Numbered from the stretch's first letter, positions 1 through 8,592 are shown. The stretch is DNA of 64,000 nucleotides from Streptomyces sp. CB01881 (GCF_002953255.1 NZ_CP026498.1:1522186-1586185), one strand, 5' to 3'. Translations and numbers: made by a program. The notes: generated by a model not told the origin, from the sequence alone.

Positions 1-315
1 CCCCAGGCCACGGCGGGGACTCCCCCGCCCGTGTCAGGGGCGTCCCCGGTCCTCACCCGAGGGGGTGGCGCGGCCGGGTGGCGCGGGGGCGCCGGGCACG
101 GCCACGGCAGTCCGGCCGACCGCATTCCCCAGGGTGCGGACGGTCGGAACACCGCCGCAGCAAGGGGCTTCGGCCCCGCGTCCGTGCCCGGCGCCCGCGC
201 TCCACCCACCGCACCGAAGACAGGGCCGCCGTCACGCCAGGAAGCACGCGGCACCGGCCCTCCCCGCACCGCGGGGCGCACCCGCCGACGGACAGGAAGG
301 GACCTCCCTCACCCC
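1..315. other. no supported gene at the window edge
   Basis: This stretch has open frames on both strands, as expected at this GC content, but no recognisable protein and no convincing start. The frame of the downstream kinase stays open to a GTG near position 31, but the extra residues are low-complexity Pro/Arg/Gly and look untranslated. Confidence 0.5.
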
Positions 316-1500
316 ATGTACCCCTCAGCGACCTCCCCCTCGCCGACCGTGACCCGCACCGCGCTGCGACCCCCCACCGCAGCCACCGGCCGTCCCGGCC
401 CCAAGCAGGTCCCGCCGCCGAGCCGCCCCGCGGACGCGCGGGGCCAGGCCGCCCGTACGGCACTGGGGTTGCGCGCCCCCGACTCCGTCCTGCCGGGAGG
501 CGCACGGATCCCGGCCGCCCGGCCGGGCGACGGCCGGATGCTGCGTCAGCCGATGCGGCCCGGGCAGGCCGGCGGTCCCGAGCGGATCGACCCGTCGGCG
601 CTGCAGACCCCGGCGGTCCGGGCCGCGCTGGCCGGCGTCGCGCGGATATGCCCCGCCTTCACCCCGCGCCAGGTCCTGCGCGAGGGTAGCCGCCACATCC
701 TGGTGGCGGGCACCATCGGGCGGGCGCCGGTGGTCGCCAAGTGCCTGGCGCCGCAGGCGGTGCGGAGTGAGTACTTCGAGCAGCTGGTGGCCGACTTCCA
801 CCACGAGGTCGCGGTCTACCGGGCGTTCGTCCGGCACCGTCCGCCGGTGCGGCTGCCCCGGCTGGTCGCGGCCGACCACGACCGCTGCGTGCTCGTCATG
901 GAGCGCGTCCCCGGCCGTCCGGCCGCCCGGGAGCGCCACCCGGTCAACGCGCCCACCCCGGGCGAGGTTCGGGCGCTGCTCACCGCCGTCCGGACGCTCA
1001 ACCTGTGGCGGCCGCCGACCGACGTCTTCCAGCCGCGGCTGGACTACCAGTTGGAGATCGCCCGGTACCACTCGGTGGGCCAGCTCACCGACCGGGACGC
1101 CGGCGACCTCCGCGGCCTGCTGCACGGTCTGGGCCACACCCCGCTCCAGCTCTGCCACGGCGACGCACTGCTCAGCAACATGCTGCTGGCGCCGTCCGGG
1201 CCGGTGCTGGTCGACTGGGAGCAGGCCGGCTGGTACCTGCCCGGCTACGACCTGGCGGTGCTGTGGAGCGTCCTCTCCGGGGACACCGCGGCCCGCCGCC
1301 AGATCAGCCAACTCGCCCAGAGCGGCGGCACGCTGGCCCGGGACGCTTTCCTGGTCAACCTGGTGCTGGTGCTGATGCGGGAGATCCGGCTCTACGACGT
1401 GCCCGGGGCGGGCGAGGAGCAGCGGATCATGATCCGTCGGCTGTACGACGACGCCGCGCTGGCCCGCCGTGCCGTCCGCGCCGCGGTCGGCACGCGCTGA
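316..1500 (+). CDS. APH/choline-kinase-fold phosphotransferase
   Basis: Predicted 394-residue cytoplasmic kinase of the aminoglycoside phosphotransferase superfamily. Seen: the catalytic-loop motif [12 protein letters not shown] (HGD at about residues 281-283) and the metal-binding motif VDWEQAG (Asp about 300). The N-terminal lobe carries VVAKC, which may supply the ATP-binding lysine. The ATG at 316 is preferred because the sequence before it is low-complexity. A GGAAGG stretch lies about 15 bases upstream, which is a long spacing. The first 100 residues are Pro/Ala-rich and probably disordered. Substrate cannot be told from sequence. It is convergent with the acyl-CoA-dehydrogenase-like gene, with a shared hairpin between them. 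Confidence 0.8.
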   Translation: MYPSATSPSPTVTRTALRPPTAATGRPGPKQVPPPSRPADARGQAARTALGLRAPDSVLPGGARIPAARPGDGRMLRQPMRPGQAGGPERIDPSALQTPAVRAALAGVARICPAFTPRQVLREGSRHILVAGTIGRAPVVAKCLAPQAVRSEYFEQLVADFHHEVAVYRAFVRHRPPVRLPRLVAADHDRCVLVMERVPGRPAARERHPVNAPTPGEVRALLTAVRTLNLWRPPTDVFQPRLDYQLEIARYHSVGQLTDRDAGDLRGLLHGLGHTPLQLCHGDALLSNMLLAPSGPVLVDWEQAGWYLPGYDLAVLWSVLSGDTAARRQISQLAQSGGTLARDAFLVNLVLVLMREIRLYDVPGAGEEQRIMIRRLYDDAALARRAVRAAVGTR

Positions 1501-1547
1501 GGCAGGCGTGCGCCGCTGGGCGCGGCTCCGCTGGGCGGCGGCGTGCG

Positions 1548-1580
1548 CTGAGCCCCGTCAGGCCTGCTGACGGGGCTCAG
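1548..1580. terminator. bidirectional terminator hairpin
   Basis: A perfect 14-bp inverted repeat (CTGAGCCCCGTCAG with its complement, 5-nt loop) lies between the stop codons of two convergent genes. It probably terminates both. Confidence 0.75.
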
Positions 1581-1583
1581 TCC

Positions 1584-2873
1584 TCAGGGCCGGGCCCCGC
1601 GATCGAGGGCCGCCCGGCCGACGGCGTCCAGGACGGCCTCGTCCGGGGCGAAGTGCACCCGGCTGCTGAGCACGTCGCGCAGGTAGCGTTCGAGCGGGTG
1701 GCGTCGGCTGAGGCCGGGATTGCCGGTGAGCGCGACGGCCTGCTGGACGGCGGCCGTCGCGGCCCGGGTGACCAGCAGATGGGCGGGCCCGGTCCGGGCG
1801 ACGGCGTCCGGCTCGCCCCTGTCGACGCGCGGGGCAAGGCCGTTGACCAACTCCTCCGCGCCGATCAGCTGGGCCTCGATCTCGCCGAGCGCACAGCGGT
1901 ACCGGGGCAGGCTGCCGAGCGGCTCGGTCAGATTGGCCGGGGTGCGCTGGTGCAGGAAGCGCACCAGCCAGTCCTCGGCGGAGCGGGCCACCCCGAGGGC
2001 GATCGCGGAGAGGGCCAGGTCGTGCCAGGCCCGGGTGAGTTCGGCGGCCGGCACGGTGGAACCGACTGCTCCGCTTCCCGAAGGTGCGGTTCCGGCCACC
2101 GCGGAGGCGGTTCCGGAAGGGCCGGTTCCGGCTCCCGAAAGGGCCGCTCCGGCGGCGGACTTCGGCACCGCGAGCCCGAGGGCGTGCTCGGCCGGCACCC
2201 GGACGCCGTCCAGCACCACGTCGTGGCTGGCACTGGCCCGCAGGCCGAGTTGGTCCCAGGTCGGGTCGACCTCGACGCCCTCGCTCTCGCCCCGGACCAG
2301 GAAGGTCCCGACCCGCGGCACCGGCTCGTCGGTCCGTGCGGTGACCGCCATCCAGGTCAGCGCCTCGGCGCCGGCGCAGTACGTCTTCCGGCCGGTGAGC
2401 AGCCACCCGTCGCCGTCCCACCGGGCCACCGTGGCCGGAACCGCACTCCCGTGAGCGCCGCCCTGGTCGCCGGGCTCCGCCTGCAGGGTGCTGACCAGCG
2501 CCGGCCCGCGCCGGGACTCCGTGAGCAGCCGCCGGTAACCGGCCGTCGGCCAGCTCGCGACCCGGGCCTGCTCGGCGTGCCGGAGCAGGGTGAACGCGGT
2601 GACCACGGCCACCGAGGCGTCTCCACGCCCGAGTTGGGCAAGTACCCGGACGGTGTCGGCGAGCGTGCCGCCCGGCCCGCCGTACCGCCGGGCGACGGTG
2701 AGGGTGAGCAGTCCGGCCTCGTGCACCGCCTCGATGCCCTGGTACGGGAAGGTGGCGTCGCGGTCGTGCTCCTCGGCCCGGGCGGCCAGCAGGTCGACGA
2801 CCCGGGGCAGCCCGGCGAGGGCGGTGGCGACGGGCGACTGGTCGGCGGCGACGGCGGTCGCGGTACTGGTCAT
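1584..2873 (-). CDS. acyl-CoA dehydrogenase-fold flavoprotein, probably sulfur-linked
   Basis: Predicted 429-residue flavoprotein of the acyl-CoA dehydrogenase superfamily. Seen: an N-terminal helical region with VARRYGGPGG, a mid-domain segment (WLLTGRKTYCAGA, then GLRASASHDVVLDGVRVP) and a C-terminal helical domain with AVALTGNPGLSRRHPLERYLRD. A Gly/Ser/Ala-rich insert of about 40 residues follows the mid-domain. The ATG at 2873 has GGAGGC nine bases upstream; the longer frame has no such site. Inferred: the leader peptide 166 bases upstream is of a type found before sulfur-assimilation genes. That favours a DszC/SfnB-like role in organosulfur oxidation over fatty-acid beta-oxidation. The exact substrate is unknown. 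Confidence 0.75.
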   Translation of the reverse strand: MTSTATAVAADQSPVATALAGLPRVVDLLAARAEEHDRDATFPYQGIEAVHEAGLLTLTVARRYGGPGGTLADTVRVLAQLGRGDASVAVVTAFTLLRHAEQARVASWPTAGYRRLLTESRRGPALVSTLQAEPGDQGGAHGSAVPATVARWDGDGWLLTGRKTYCAGAEALTWMAVTARTDEPVPRVGTFLVRGESEGVEVDPTWDQLGLRASASHDVVLDGVRVPAEHALGLAVPKSAAGAALSGAGTGPSGTASAVAGTAPSGSGAVGSTVPAAELTRAWHDLALSAIALGVARSAEDWLVRFLHQRTPANLTEPLGSLPRYRCALGEIEAQLIGAEELVNGLAPRVDRGEPDAVARTGPAHLLVTRAATAAVQQAVALTGNPGLSRRHPLERYLRDVLSSRVHFAPDEAVLDAVGRAALDRGARP

Positions 2874-3038
2874 GGTGCTGGTGCCTCCGGGCGGCAGCGT
2901 GGGCTCGGCAACTGCGGGCGGCACGCCGGACGGGCGCGCGGTACCGGGTTGGCGGCACCGGAGGTCAGCGAAACGCCCGCCCCCGGATCGGCGCCGACCG
3001 CTCGGCCGGCCGCCCGCCGCCTCGGGGACGAGTCCCCC

Positions 3039-3122
3039 TCAGTGGCCCGGACACGCCGCGCTGGCGGTGCGCCGCAGGTCCAGATAGCTGCGGCGGGTCA
3101 GCAGCGGGAGACGGCACGACAT
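3039..3122 (-). CDS. 27-residue actinobacterial sulfur/cysteine leader peptide
   Basis: A short ORF encoding a 27-residue peptide with the core LLTRRSYLDLRRTASAAC. It matches the LTRRx(H/Y)xDLxRxxSAxC pattern of small ORFs commonly annotated as putative leader peptides upstream of sulfur-assimilation genes in streptomycetes. Cysteine codons occur at positions 3 and 24. A GGGGAC..GTCCCC hairpin follows directly after the stop. The -10 element sits 7 bases before the ATG, so the transcript is probably leaderless. The peptide lies 166 bases upstream of the acyl-CoA-dehydrogenase-like gene and probably controls it by ribosome stalling. Confidence 0.75.
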   Translation of the reverse strand: MSCRLPLLTRRSYLDLRRTASAACPGH

Positions 3123-3129
3123 GTTCGCG

Positions 3130-3159
3130 ACTGTACGAAGCGGTGATCGAAACCGTCAA
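3130..3159 (-). promoter_or_regulatory. sigma-70-type promoter of the leader peptide
   Basis: On the minus strand TTGACG (3154-3159) and TACAGT (3130-3135) are separated by 18 bases. The -10 ends 7 bases before the leader ATG, placing the predicted transcription start at or next to the A of the ATG. Confidence 0.7.
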
Positions 3160-3234
3160 GCAGCGCCCGGGGCGCGGGACGCCCCGCCGTTCCCGCCCGC
3201 CCCCGATTCCCGGTGCCTCCGACGCCCCCAGCGT

Positions 3235-3248
3235 TTCCCGATCGGGAA
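3235..3248. promoter_or_regulatory. 14-bp perfect palindrome
   Basis: TTCCCGATCGGGAA is a perfect palindrome in the gap between the leader-peptide promoter and the end of the conserved hypothetical gene. Related TTCCCG and CGGGAA half-sites lie nearby. It could be an operator; no regulator is identified. Confidence 0.3.
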
Positions 3249-3362
3249 TCCGGCCGGGAACGGAACCGGGCAGGAGGGACTGAAACGGGCACTGGGGGCG
3301 AAGCGGACACGAGGGAGCGAAGCAGGTACCAGGGGCAAAGCGGACGCCGGAGACGGCGCCGG

Positions 3363-3857
3363 TCAGCCCTGCTGGAACATGTCCGCCGGGAGCGGCTTGA
3401 GCAGCTGGTAGAGGTCGTCCGAAATCGGTCGGTCCCAGGAGGCGATGGTGACCTGGACGCCGTCACTGCGCCCGAACTGGGAGCAGAACACCCGACCCTC
3501 GCTGACCTTGACCTTCTTCACGATCAGCAGGTCGTCCCCGAGCATCACCGGGAAGTCCTCGGCCGAGACGAACTCGACCGGTTCCTCGTTCTCCAGTGCC
3601 GCGAGCAGCTGCCGGACCTCGAAGGGCACGTCGTCCCCGGTGTCGCGGGCCGGCGAGCCCTCGGGGAGGTTGCCGATGAACATCGCCGGGCCTCTACCGC
3701 CGAACAGGTCGTAGCGCAGGAAAATCCCCTGGCAGGAGCCGTCCGGACCGGTCATCATGGCCGCACCGAAGTCGCCGGGCCAGTCGCCCGGGTCCATCGC
3801 GAGCACGTCGAAGTCCGGGCCGGCGGGCTGTCCGGAGCGACGGCGGAGAAAAGACAT
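3363..3857 (-). CDS. conserved streptomycete hypothetical protein (164 aa)
   Basis: Function unknown. The protein begins MSFLRRRSGQPAG and contains DFDVLAMDPGDWPGDFG, DLFGGRGPAMFIGNLPEG and LLIVKKVKVSEGRVF, ending LLKPLPADMFQQG. From memory, close homologues of the same length occur across Streptomyces without an assigned role. It is soluble, with no signal peptide or membrane segment. The ATG at 3857 is where the conserved-looking sequence starts; the frame stays open upstream but that part has atypical codon use. A long leader region lies upstream. Confidence 0.8.
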   Translation of the reverse strand: MSFLRRRSGQPAGPDFDVLAMDPGDWPGDFGAAMMTGPDGSCQGIFLRYDLFGGRGPAMFIGNLPEGSPARDTGDDVPFEVRQLLAALENEEPVEFVSAEDFPVMLGDDLLIVKKVKVSEGRVFCSQFGRSDGVQVTIASWDRPISDDLYQLLKPLPADMFQQG

Positions 3858-4736
3858 GGGAACATCGTACGTGCCCGGCACACCGCTCTCACGGGGTGGG
3901 TGGGGCACCGGACGGAGATCCACGCTCAGAGACCAATGTTGACTCTGAGCAACCGTCCGGGCTACGTTCGGTTCAGCACGACGGCCGTTCTGGGTTTCAC
4001 CCTTCGGGGGGACGGCATGTCGCAACGCGGCCCTACACGCGTATCCCTCACTGTGCGCATCGTCGTGCCGATCCGCCGAGCACCCAGCTTCGTCGTCGCA
4101 CACCGCACAGCACAGCGAGCACAACACACAAGCCAACAGTTCCATGCCACACAAGCAAGGTCCGCGGGGCCCCGGCCCGTCGCTCCCGCGGATCTGCTCG
4201 GGACGCCGCCGCGTGGGGGCGTGCGGGTCCCGAGCACCCGGTACCGACTCCGAGTCGCTCTCGGCTTCGGTGCCAGCCTCCCGGCGACTGCCGGCCCCCT
4301 TGTGGGGTCGGGAACGGCCGACGCACCCCCGGTGCGCAGGGGATGACTGGGAGGCAGGCCTGGCAGCACTGCCGGGCTGCACAGCAGGCGCCGTGTCTGG
4401 CCGCGTGGGGGCGGTGGGCACGGCGTCTGCCTGTGCTCATACTCTGAGCTGCGTTTGTCTAACAGTCAACAGAAATAATGACGGGGTACGCTCAAACGAG
4501 ATCGGACCGATGCGCCCCCGATGCACAAGCGTGCGCCGGGGGCGGGCCCCTGGCCGGGGCCCGTCCGGCATCCTGCGCCCGGCACCCTCGGGAACCGGCC
4601 AAGGCGAGGCCCCGGGAACCGGCAGGCGCGAGGTCCCGGGTCTCGGGTGAGGGCTCGGGACTTGGGTCGGGCCTCAGGCCCCGGGCCCCGGGCGTCCGGC
4701 TCGGGCGAGGCCCCGGGCAGGTCCTGGCGCGGGACC
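3858..4736. other. 880-bp gap with structured, compositionally atypical DNA
   Basis: I find no convincing gene here. Codon use in all open frames is atypical (many ACA, GCA, CAA, AGC). Seen: an inverted repeat TGCTCGGGAC (4195-4204) with its complement at 4227-4236, several smaller palindromes to about 4400, and an AT-rich patch at 4440-4490. That patch holds a TTGACT element on the minus strand and could start a long transcript into the conserved hypothetical gene. From 4560 to 4736 the DNA is a low-complexity mix of CCCGGG-type motifs. It may hold a long 5' leader or a structured RNA. Confidence 0.4.
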
Positions 4737-5036
4737 TCAGGTGAGGTCGAACTCCCCGTCCCGGGCGCCGAGCACGAAGGCCCGCCACTCCCCCGGCGTG
4801 AAAACCAGGACCGGGCCGTCCTCCTGGCGGCCGTCCCGCATGCCGATGTACCCGTCGACGAAGGCGATCTGGACGTCCCCGACGCCCTGGCTGCTGCACA
4901 GCCAGGTGGCCCCGCTGAAGTCGACCTTCGGCTTCCCGTTCGGTGCGAGCTCCGGCGCCGCGCCGGGCGCCGGCACTCCCCCCACCCCGGCCACCTCTGC
5001 GGCCGATTCCACGTCAGTCCCGATGTTGGCTGCCAC
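4737..5036 (-). CDS. DUF397 domain protein
   Basis: A 99-residue protein with a DUF397 domain in its C-terminal two thirds. Seen: FSGATWLCSSQG, VQIAFVDGYIGMRDG and the characteristic GPVLVFTPGEWRAFVLGARD ending near the C-terminus. Known: DUF397 proteins are small actinobacterial proteins usually encoded next to an XRE-type HTH regulator, where they act in developmental or antibiotic control. Here no HTH partner is visible within 5 kb, so it is an orphan. The first 35 residues are Ala/Pro-rich linker. Confidence 0.85.
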   Translation of the reverse strand: MAANIGTDVESAAEVAGVGGVPAPGAAPELAPNGKPKVDFSGATWLCSSQGVGDVQIAFVDGYIGMRDGRQEDGPVLVFTPGEWRAFVLGARDGEFDLT

Positions 5037-5348
5037 TACTGGTCTCCTCCCGACGGTCTTCCGGGGCCAGCCTAGCCATCGCCGCCGCCCCGGTCAGCGG
5101 GTTGCCGAGGACTCCCCCGACCGGGGCCGAGGCCCGGCCCCCGCCCCCGGGCATCACCCGTGTGCTGCGGCCCACCCCTCGGCGCGAGCCCCGCGGAGCG
5201 TGTCCCGCCCGGGCGGGCGGCACGGGAGCTGCCAGAGTGAGGGAAGCCCGCACCACGAGCCCGCACCGCCACCCCGCACCGCCACCCCGCACCGAAGCGA
5301 CACCACCCGCACCCCGCATCCTCCACCCCGCGCCCACAGGAGCAGCCG
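5037..5348. other. divergent intergenic region, DUF397 / dhaM
   Basis: This gap must hold both promoters. I see CCGCACCGCCACC repeated in tandem near 5260-5295 but no convincing -35/-10 pair and no gene. Confidence 0.4.
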
Positions 5349-5888
5349 ATGAGCCGCCGGGACGGCACCCGCGCCGATGTCATCCCCATCTCCGAAGCCC
5401 CCTCGGCCCACCCCCCGGCGCCCCGCACACCGCCCTCGCGCACCCCGCTGCCGCGTCCGACGCCCGGCCGGCCGCCCACGCACGGGCGGGTCGGCATCGT
5501 GCTGGTCTCGCACAGCCAGGATCTTGCCGTGGCCGTCCGGGCCCTGGCGCTCGCACTCGCCGGCTCCGACACCCCCGCCCCGGTCGCCGGGACCGGGGGC
5601 GACCTGGTCTCCGGCCCCGGCATCAGTGCCGTCCTGGTGGCCGCCGCCACCCGCCGGGTCGACCAGGGCCACGGCGTGGTGATCCTCGCCGATCTGGGCG
5701 GCGCGGTGTCGACCGTCCGCGCACTGCTCGCCAACGCCGACGAGCACGGCCTGCCGTTCCCGGTCCGCTTCGCCGACGCCCCATTCGTGGAGGGCGCGGT
5801 CGCGGCCGTCGCCACCGCCACCGCGGGCGGCGACCTCGCCGCGGTGCTGGACGCCGCCGAGGAGGCGTACCGCCAGCACAAGGACTGA
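5349..5888 (+). CDS. dhaM: PTS-type dihydroxyacetone kinase phosphotransfer subunit DhaM (orphan)
   Basis: A 179-residue protein whose last 130 residues form an EIIA-mannose-like domain. Seen: GIVLVSHSQDLAVAV, where the His is the expected phospho-acceptor, then VVILADLGGAVSTVRALL and the family-typical FADAPFVEGAVAAVA. Known: DhaM passes phosphate from HPr to ADP held by DhaL, which phosphorylates dihydroxyacetone bound by DhaK. The ATG at 5349 has AGGAG nine bases upstream. The first 45 residues are a Pro-rich extension unlike the standard domain. No dhaK or dhaL is present nearby, so the partner genes must lie elsewhere or its target differs. Confidence 0.8.
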   Translation: MSRRDGTRADVIPISEAPSAHPPAPRTPPSRTPLPRPTPGRPPTHGRVGIVLVSHSQDLAVAVRALALALAGSDTPAPVAGTGGDLVSGPGISAVLVAAATRRVDQGHGVVILADLGGAVSTVRALLANADEHGLPFPVRFADAPFVEGAVAAVATATAGGDLAAVLDAAEEAYRQHKD

Positions 5889-6019
5889 TCCCACGTCACC
5901 GCCCCTTCCCCACACGGCACTTCTCGGCGTTCCACCCCACGGCGGGTGACCGCCCGGCTACCATCGGGCAGGACCGGCCGGCCGGGCGGGCCGGACGGTC
6001 GGAGGGGGGAACCTCGGCC

Positions 6020-6817
6020 ATGCGCGTGGTCGTCACCGGCGGGGCCGGATTCATCGGAGCCAACCTGGTCAGGACCCTGCTGGCCCGCCCCGAGGTGGAC
6101 CAGGTCCGGGTGGTGGACGACCTGTCCACGGGCAGCAAGGCCAACCTCGCGGGCACCGGCGCCGTCCTCCTGGAGGGCAGCATCCTCGAACCCGCCCTGC
6201 TGGACGAGGCGTTCACGGGCGCCGACGCGGTGGTGCACCTGGCCGCACTGCCCTCCGTCCCGCGCTCGGTGGCCGACCCGCTCGCCAGCCACCACGCCAA
6301 CGCCACCGGCACCCTGGAGGTCCTGGAGGCGGCCCGCCGGGCCGGCGGTCCGTACGTGGCCGCCGCCTCCTCGTCCTCGGTCTACGGCGCCAACCGCGAA
6401 CTGCCCAAGCGCGAGACCATGCGCACCGCGCCGATGAGCCCGTACGCGGTGAGCAAGCTGGCCACCGAGGCCTACCTGGCGGCCTACCACCACTGCTACG
6501 GGCTCGGCGTGCTGCCGCTGCGGTTCTTCAACGTGTTCGGCCCGCTCCAGCCGGCCGGTCACGCCTACGCCGCGGTGGTGCACGCCGACCCGGTCAACCT
6601 GGCCTTCGGCACCCGCATCTCGCTGCTGGAGCTGGTCGGCGAGCTGGAGTCGGTGCTCGGCCACCCCGTCGAGGTCGCCCACACCGAGCCCCGGCCCGGC
6701 GACGTCCGGGACTCCCAGGCCGACAACTCCCGGCTGCGCGAGCTCTTTCCGGACATCCGGCCGGTGCCGCTGCGCGAGGGGCTGGAGCGTACGGCGGAGT
6801 GGTTCCGGACGCTCTGA
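6020..6817 (+). CDS. NAD-dependent nucleotide-sugar epimerase, internally shortened
   Basis: Extended short-chain dehydrogenase of the GalE type, 265 residues. Seen: the Rossmann motif TGGAGFIGANL at residues 6-16, DDLSTGS, HLAALPSVPRS, SSSSVYG and the catalytic YAVSK. The order then jumps from FFNVFGPLQPAGHAYAAVV straight to ADPVNLAFGTRISLLEL. In this family about 45 residues normally separate these blocks (sugar-binding loop, HGDG..RDFT..V segment, start of the C-terminal domain). The frame is kept across the join near 6565-6583. GGAGGGGGG lies upstream of the ATG. Activity is doubtful unless the gap is an assembly artefact. Confidence 0.75.
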   Translation: MRVVVTGGAGFIGANLVRTLLARPEVDQVRVVDDLSTGSKANLAGTGAVLLEGSILEPALLDEAFTGADAVVHLAALPSVPRSVADPLASHHANATGTLEVLEAARRAGGPYVAAASSSSVYGANRELPKRETMRTAPMSPYAVSKLATEAYLAAYHHCYGLGVLPLRFFNVFGPLQPAGHAYAAVVHADPVNLAFGTRISLLELVGELESVLGHPVEVAHTEPRPGDVRDSQADNSRLRELFPDIRPVPLREGLERTAEWFRTL

Positions 6818-6859
6818 GGCATCCCTCGGAGCACGGCGGCCATGCGCGGAGGGGGTTGG

Positions 6860-6888
6860 CCTCGGAGCACGGCGGCCGTGCTCCGAGG
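6860..6888. terminator. bidirectional terminator hairpin
   Basis: Perfect 13-bp inverted repeat CCTCGGAGCACGG with a 3-nt loop between convergent genes. The left arm plus loop is repeated directly at 6824-6841, so half of the terminator is duplicated. Confidence 0.75.
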
Positions 6889-6895
6889 CGCCCCC

Positions 6896-8107
6896 TCAGG
6901 ACGTGGCCACGGTGGCGGCGAAGGGCCCGCCCGGGCCGAAGGCGAGTGCGGCGAACCGCTCGCCGATCCGCCGGTGCCCGGCCGGGTTCGGGTGCAGCAG
7001 GTCGCCCAGTCCGTCGGCGTCCTCCCGACCCAGGAGCGCGAGCCCGTCCAGGTGGTGCAGGTGCGGGTCGGTGGCCGCCCGGGCGGCGGTGATCGCGGCC
7101 AGCTCGGCGCGGACCACCTCCAGGGTGAGCGCACCCGCAGCGGTGTCGGCGGGGTCGCCGAGCGCCGTGAACCGACGCCCGTCCGCCGTCGGCTCGTACC
7201 CCGCCGGACCCGGAGTCCGTTCGAACGGCGGGCAGAACAGCGGGGAGACGACCAGCAGCGGGGTGTCCGGGTGCCCCTCGCGGACGGTGTCCAGGAAGCC
7301 GTGCACGGCCGGGACGAAGGTGCGCAGGCGGAACGAGGCCGCCGTGATGACGTTGATGCCGATCTTGAGGCTGATCAGGTCGGCCGGCTGATCCCGGATG
7401 GTGCGGGCGGTGAACGGGTCCAGATGGGCGTTGCCGGCCAGCGAGAGGTTGAGCAGGTCGACGCCGGCCCGCCCGGCGGCAATCCACGGCCAGACGTCGG
7501 CGGCCGAGTCCGCCTCCGGGGCCTGGCTGATCGAACTGCCGTGGTGCAGCCAGCGGAGCCGCCCGGTCGGCCGGGGCGGGTGGACCGGGGCGTCCGCGCG
7601 CAGCGCGACCAGCTCGACGGAGGTCCACTGCGGCAGCCACAGCTCCACCTCTCGCCCGCCGTCCGAGGCCCCCGGGTCGAACCGCAGGACGGTCGGACCT
7701 CCCGCCGCCGGCAGCGGGGCCCGGCCGGCCCGGACACCGTCCAGCATCAGCTCGATGGCCCCCGGGTACGGGGACTCCGGCGGCGCGTGCAGGGCGAGTT
7801 CGAGCACCGTCGCCGCCGTCCGGAAGGCCAGCCGCACGCCGGACGGCATCATCGCCACGCGGCGCAGCGCGTCGCCCGGGGCCTGCGCGGCCGTCCAGGC
7901 GGGCAGCCGCCAGGGGCGCAGGCCGACCGCCGTACGCTCCAGGTGCAGCGCGCCGCGGAACTCCACCGGCCCGTCGGACAGCGGGACTTCGGCCAGTCCG
8001 GGCGGGGCGGGTTGTCCGGGTTCTGCCGGCTGTGCGAGTTGGCCGGGCTGCGCGGGCGGGGCCGGTCGTCCGGGCTGTGCGGCTTCTGTGGCCGGGTCGC
8101 CGGTCAC
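6896..8107 (-). CDS. SGNH/GDSL-family hydrolase
   Basis: Predicted 403-residue esterase or deacylase. Seen: a variable N-terminal half of beta-sandwich character, then the block I equivalent HHGSSISQ with the candidate serine, block II-like GNAHLD, block III-like GINV and the terminal DLLHPNPAGH carrying the Asp-His pair. No signal peptide is visible. The GTG start at 8107 overlaps the stop of the upstream NUDIX gene (GTGA), indicating translational coupling. It sits beside glycan genes and may de-esterify a carbohydrate, which is inference. The first 40 residues are a Pro/Gln/Ala-rich linker. Confidence 0.8.
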   Translation of the reverse strand: MTGDPATEAAQPGRPAPPAQPGQLAQPAEPGQPAPPGLAEVPLSDGPVEFRGALHLERTAVGLRPWRLPAWTAAQAPGDALRRVAMMPSGVRLAFRTAATVLELALHAPPESPYPGAIELMLDGVRAGRAPLPAAGGPTVLRFDPGASDGGREVELWLPQWTSVELVALRADAPVHPPRPTGRLRWLHHGSSISQAPEADSAADVWPWIAAGRAGVDLLNLSLAGNAHLDPFTARTIRDQPADLISLKIGINVITAASFRLRTFVPAVHGFLDTVREGHPDTPLLVVSPLFCPPFERTPGPAGYEPTADGRRFTALGDPADTAAGALTLEVVRAELAAITAARAATDPHLHHLDGLALLGREDADGLGDLLHPNPAGHRRIGERFAALAFGPGGPFAATVATS

Positions 8108-8592
8108 GGGCGCTCCTTGCCGTCCCACTCGAAGAGGGTCGCCCCCTGGGAGTCCCGGGCCTGCCGCAGGCACTCGTGCTCCTGGTCGATCATCGGCGGC
8201 AGGTCGTCCAGGTCGAACCAGCCGACGGCGAGCGACTCGTCGTCGTTCACCCGGGCCTCGCCACCGACCGGGCGGCAGCGGAAGACGAGCACCAGGTACT
8301 GCGTCACATCGCCGTTGGGGTAGGTGACGTCGCCCGTGACGCGCACGGCGGCGAGCACCTCGGGGACGACCTCGACACCGGTCTCCTCCAGGCACTCGCG
8401 CACCACGCCGTCGGCGGGCTGCTCCCCCGGTTCGAGAATGCCGCCGGGCAGCGCCCAGCGGCCGTCGTCGGCCCGCTGGGCGAGCAGCACCCGGCCCCGG
8501 TCGTCGAAGACGACGGCGGCGGCGGCACTCAGCCAGAGCTTGCGGGTGCCGACGAGGGCGCGGAGGTCGGCGAGGAAGGTGGGAATGGCCAT
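8104..8592 (-). CDS. NUDIX hydrolase
   Basis: A 162-residue MutT-like protein. Seen: the NUDIX box GGILEPGEQPADGVVREC followed by LEETGVEV, fitting Gx5Ex7REUxEExGU, inside a domain that begins LWLSAAAAVVFDDRGRVLL. It hydrolyses a nucleoside diphosphate linked to an unknown group. An alternative GTG start lies nine bases upstream at 8601. It is translationally coupled to the SGNH hydrolase, so the two probably act in one process. Confidence 0.85.
   Translation of the reverse strand: MAIPTFLADLRALVGTRKLWLSAAAAVVFDDRGRVLLAQRADDGRWALPGGILEPGEQPADGVVRECLEETGVEVVPEVLAAVRVTGDVTYPNGDVTQYLVLVFRCRPVGGEARVNDDESLAVGWFDLDDLPPMIDQEHECLRQARDSQGATLFEWDGKERP

Noticed and set aside
3858..4450. A gene on either strand in the 880-bp gap
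   Set aside because: Codon use is unlike the neighbours and no frame gives a recognisable protein or RBS-supported start.
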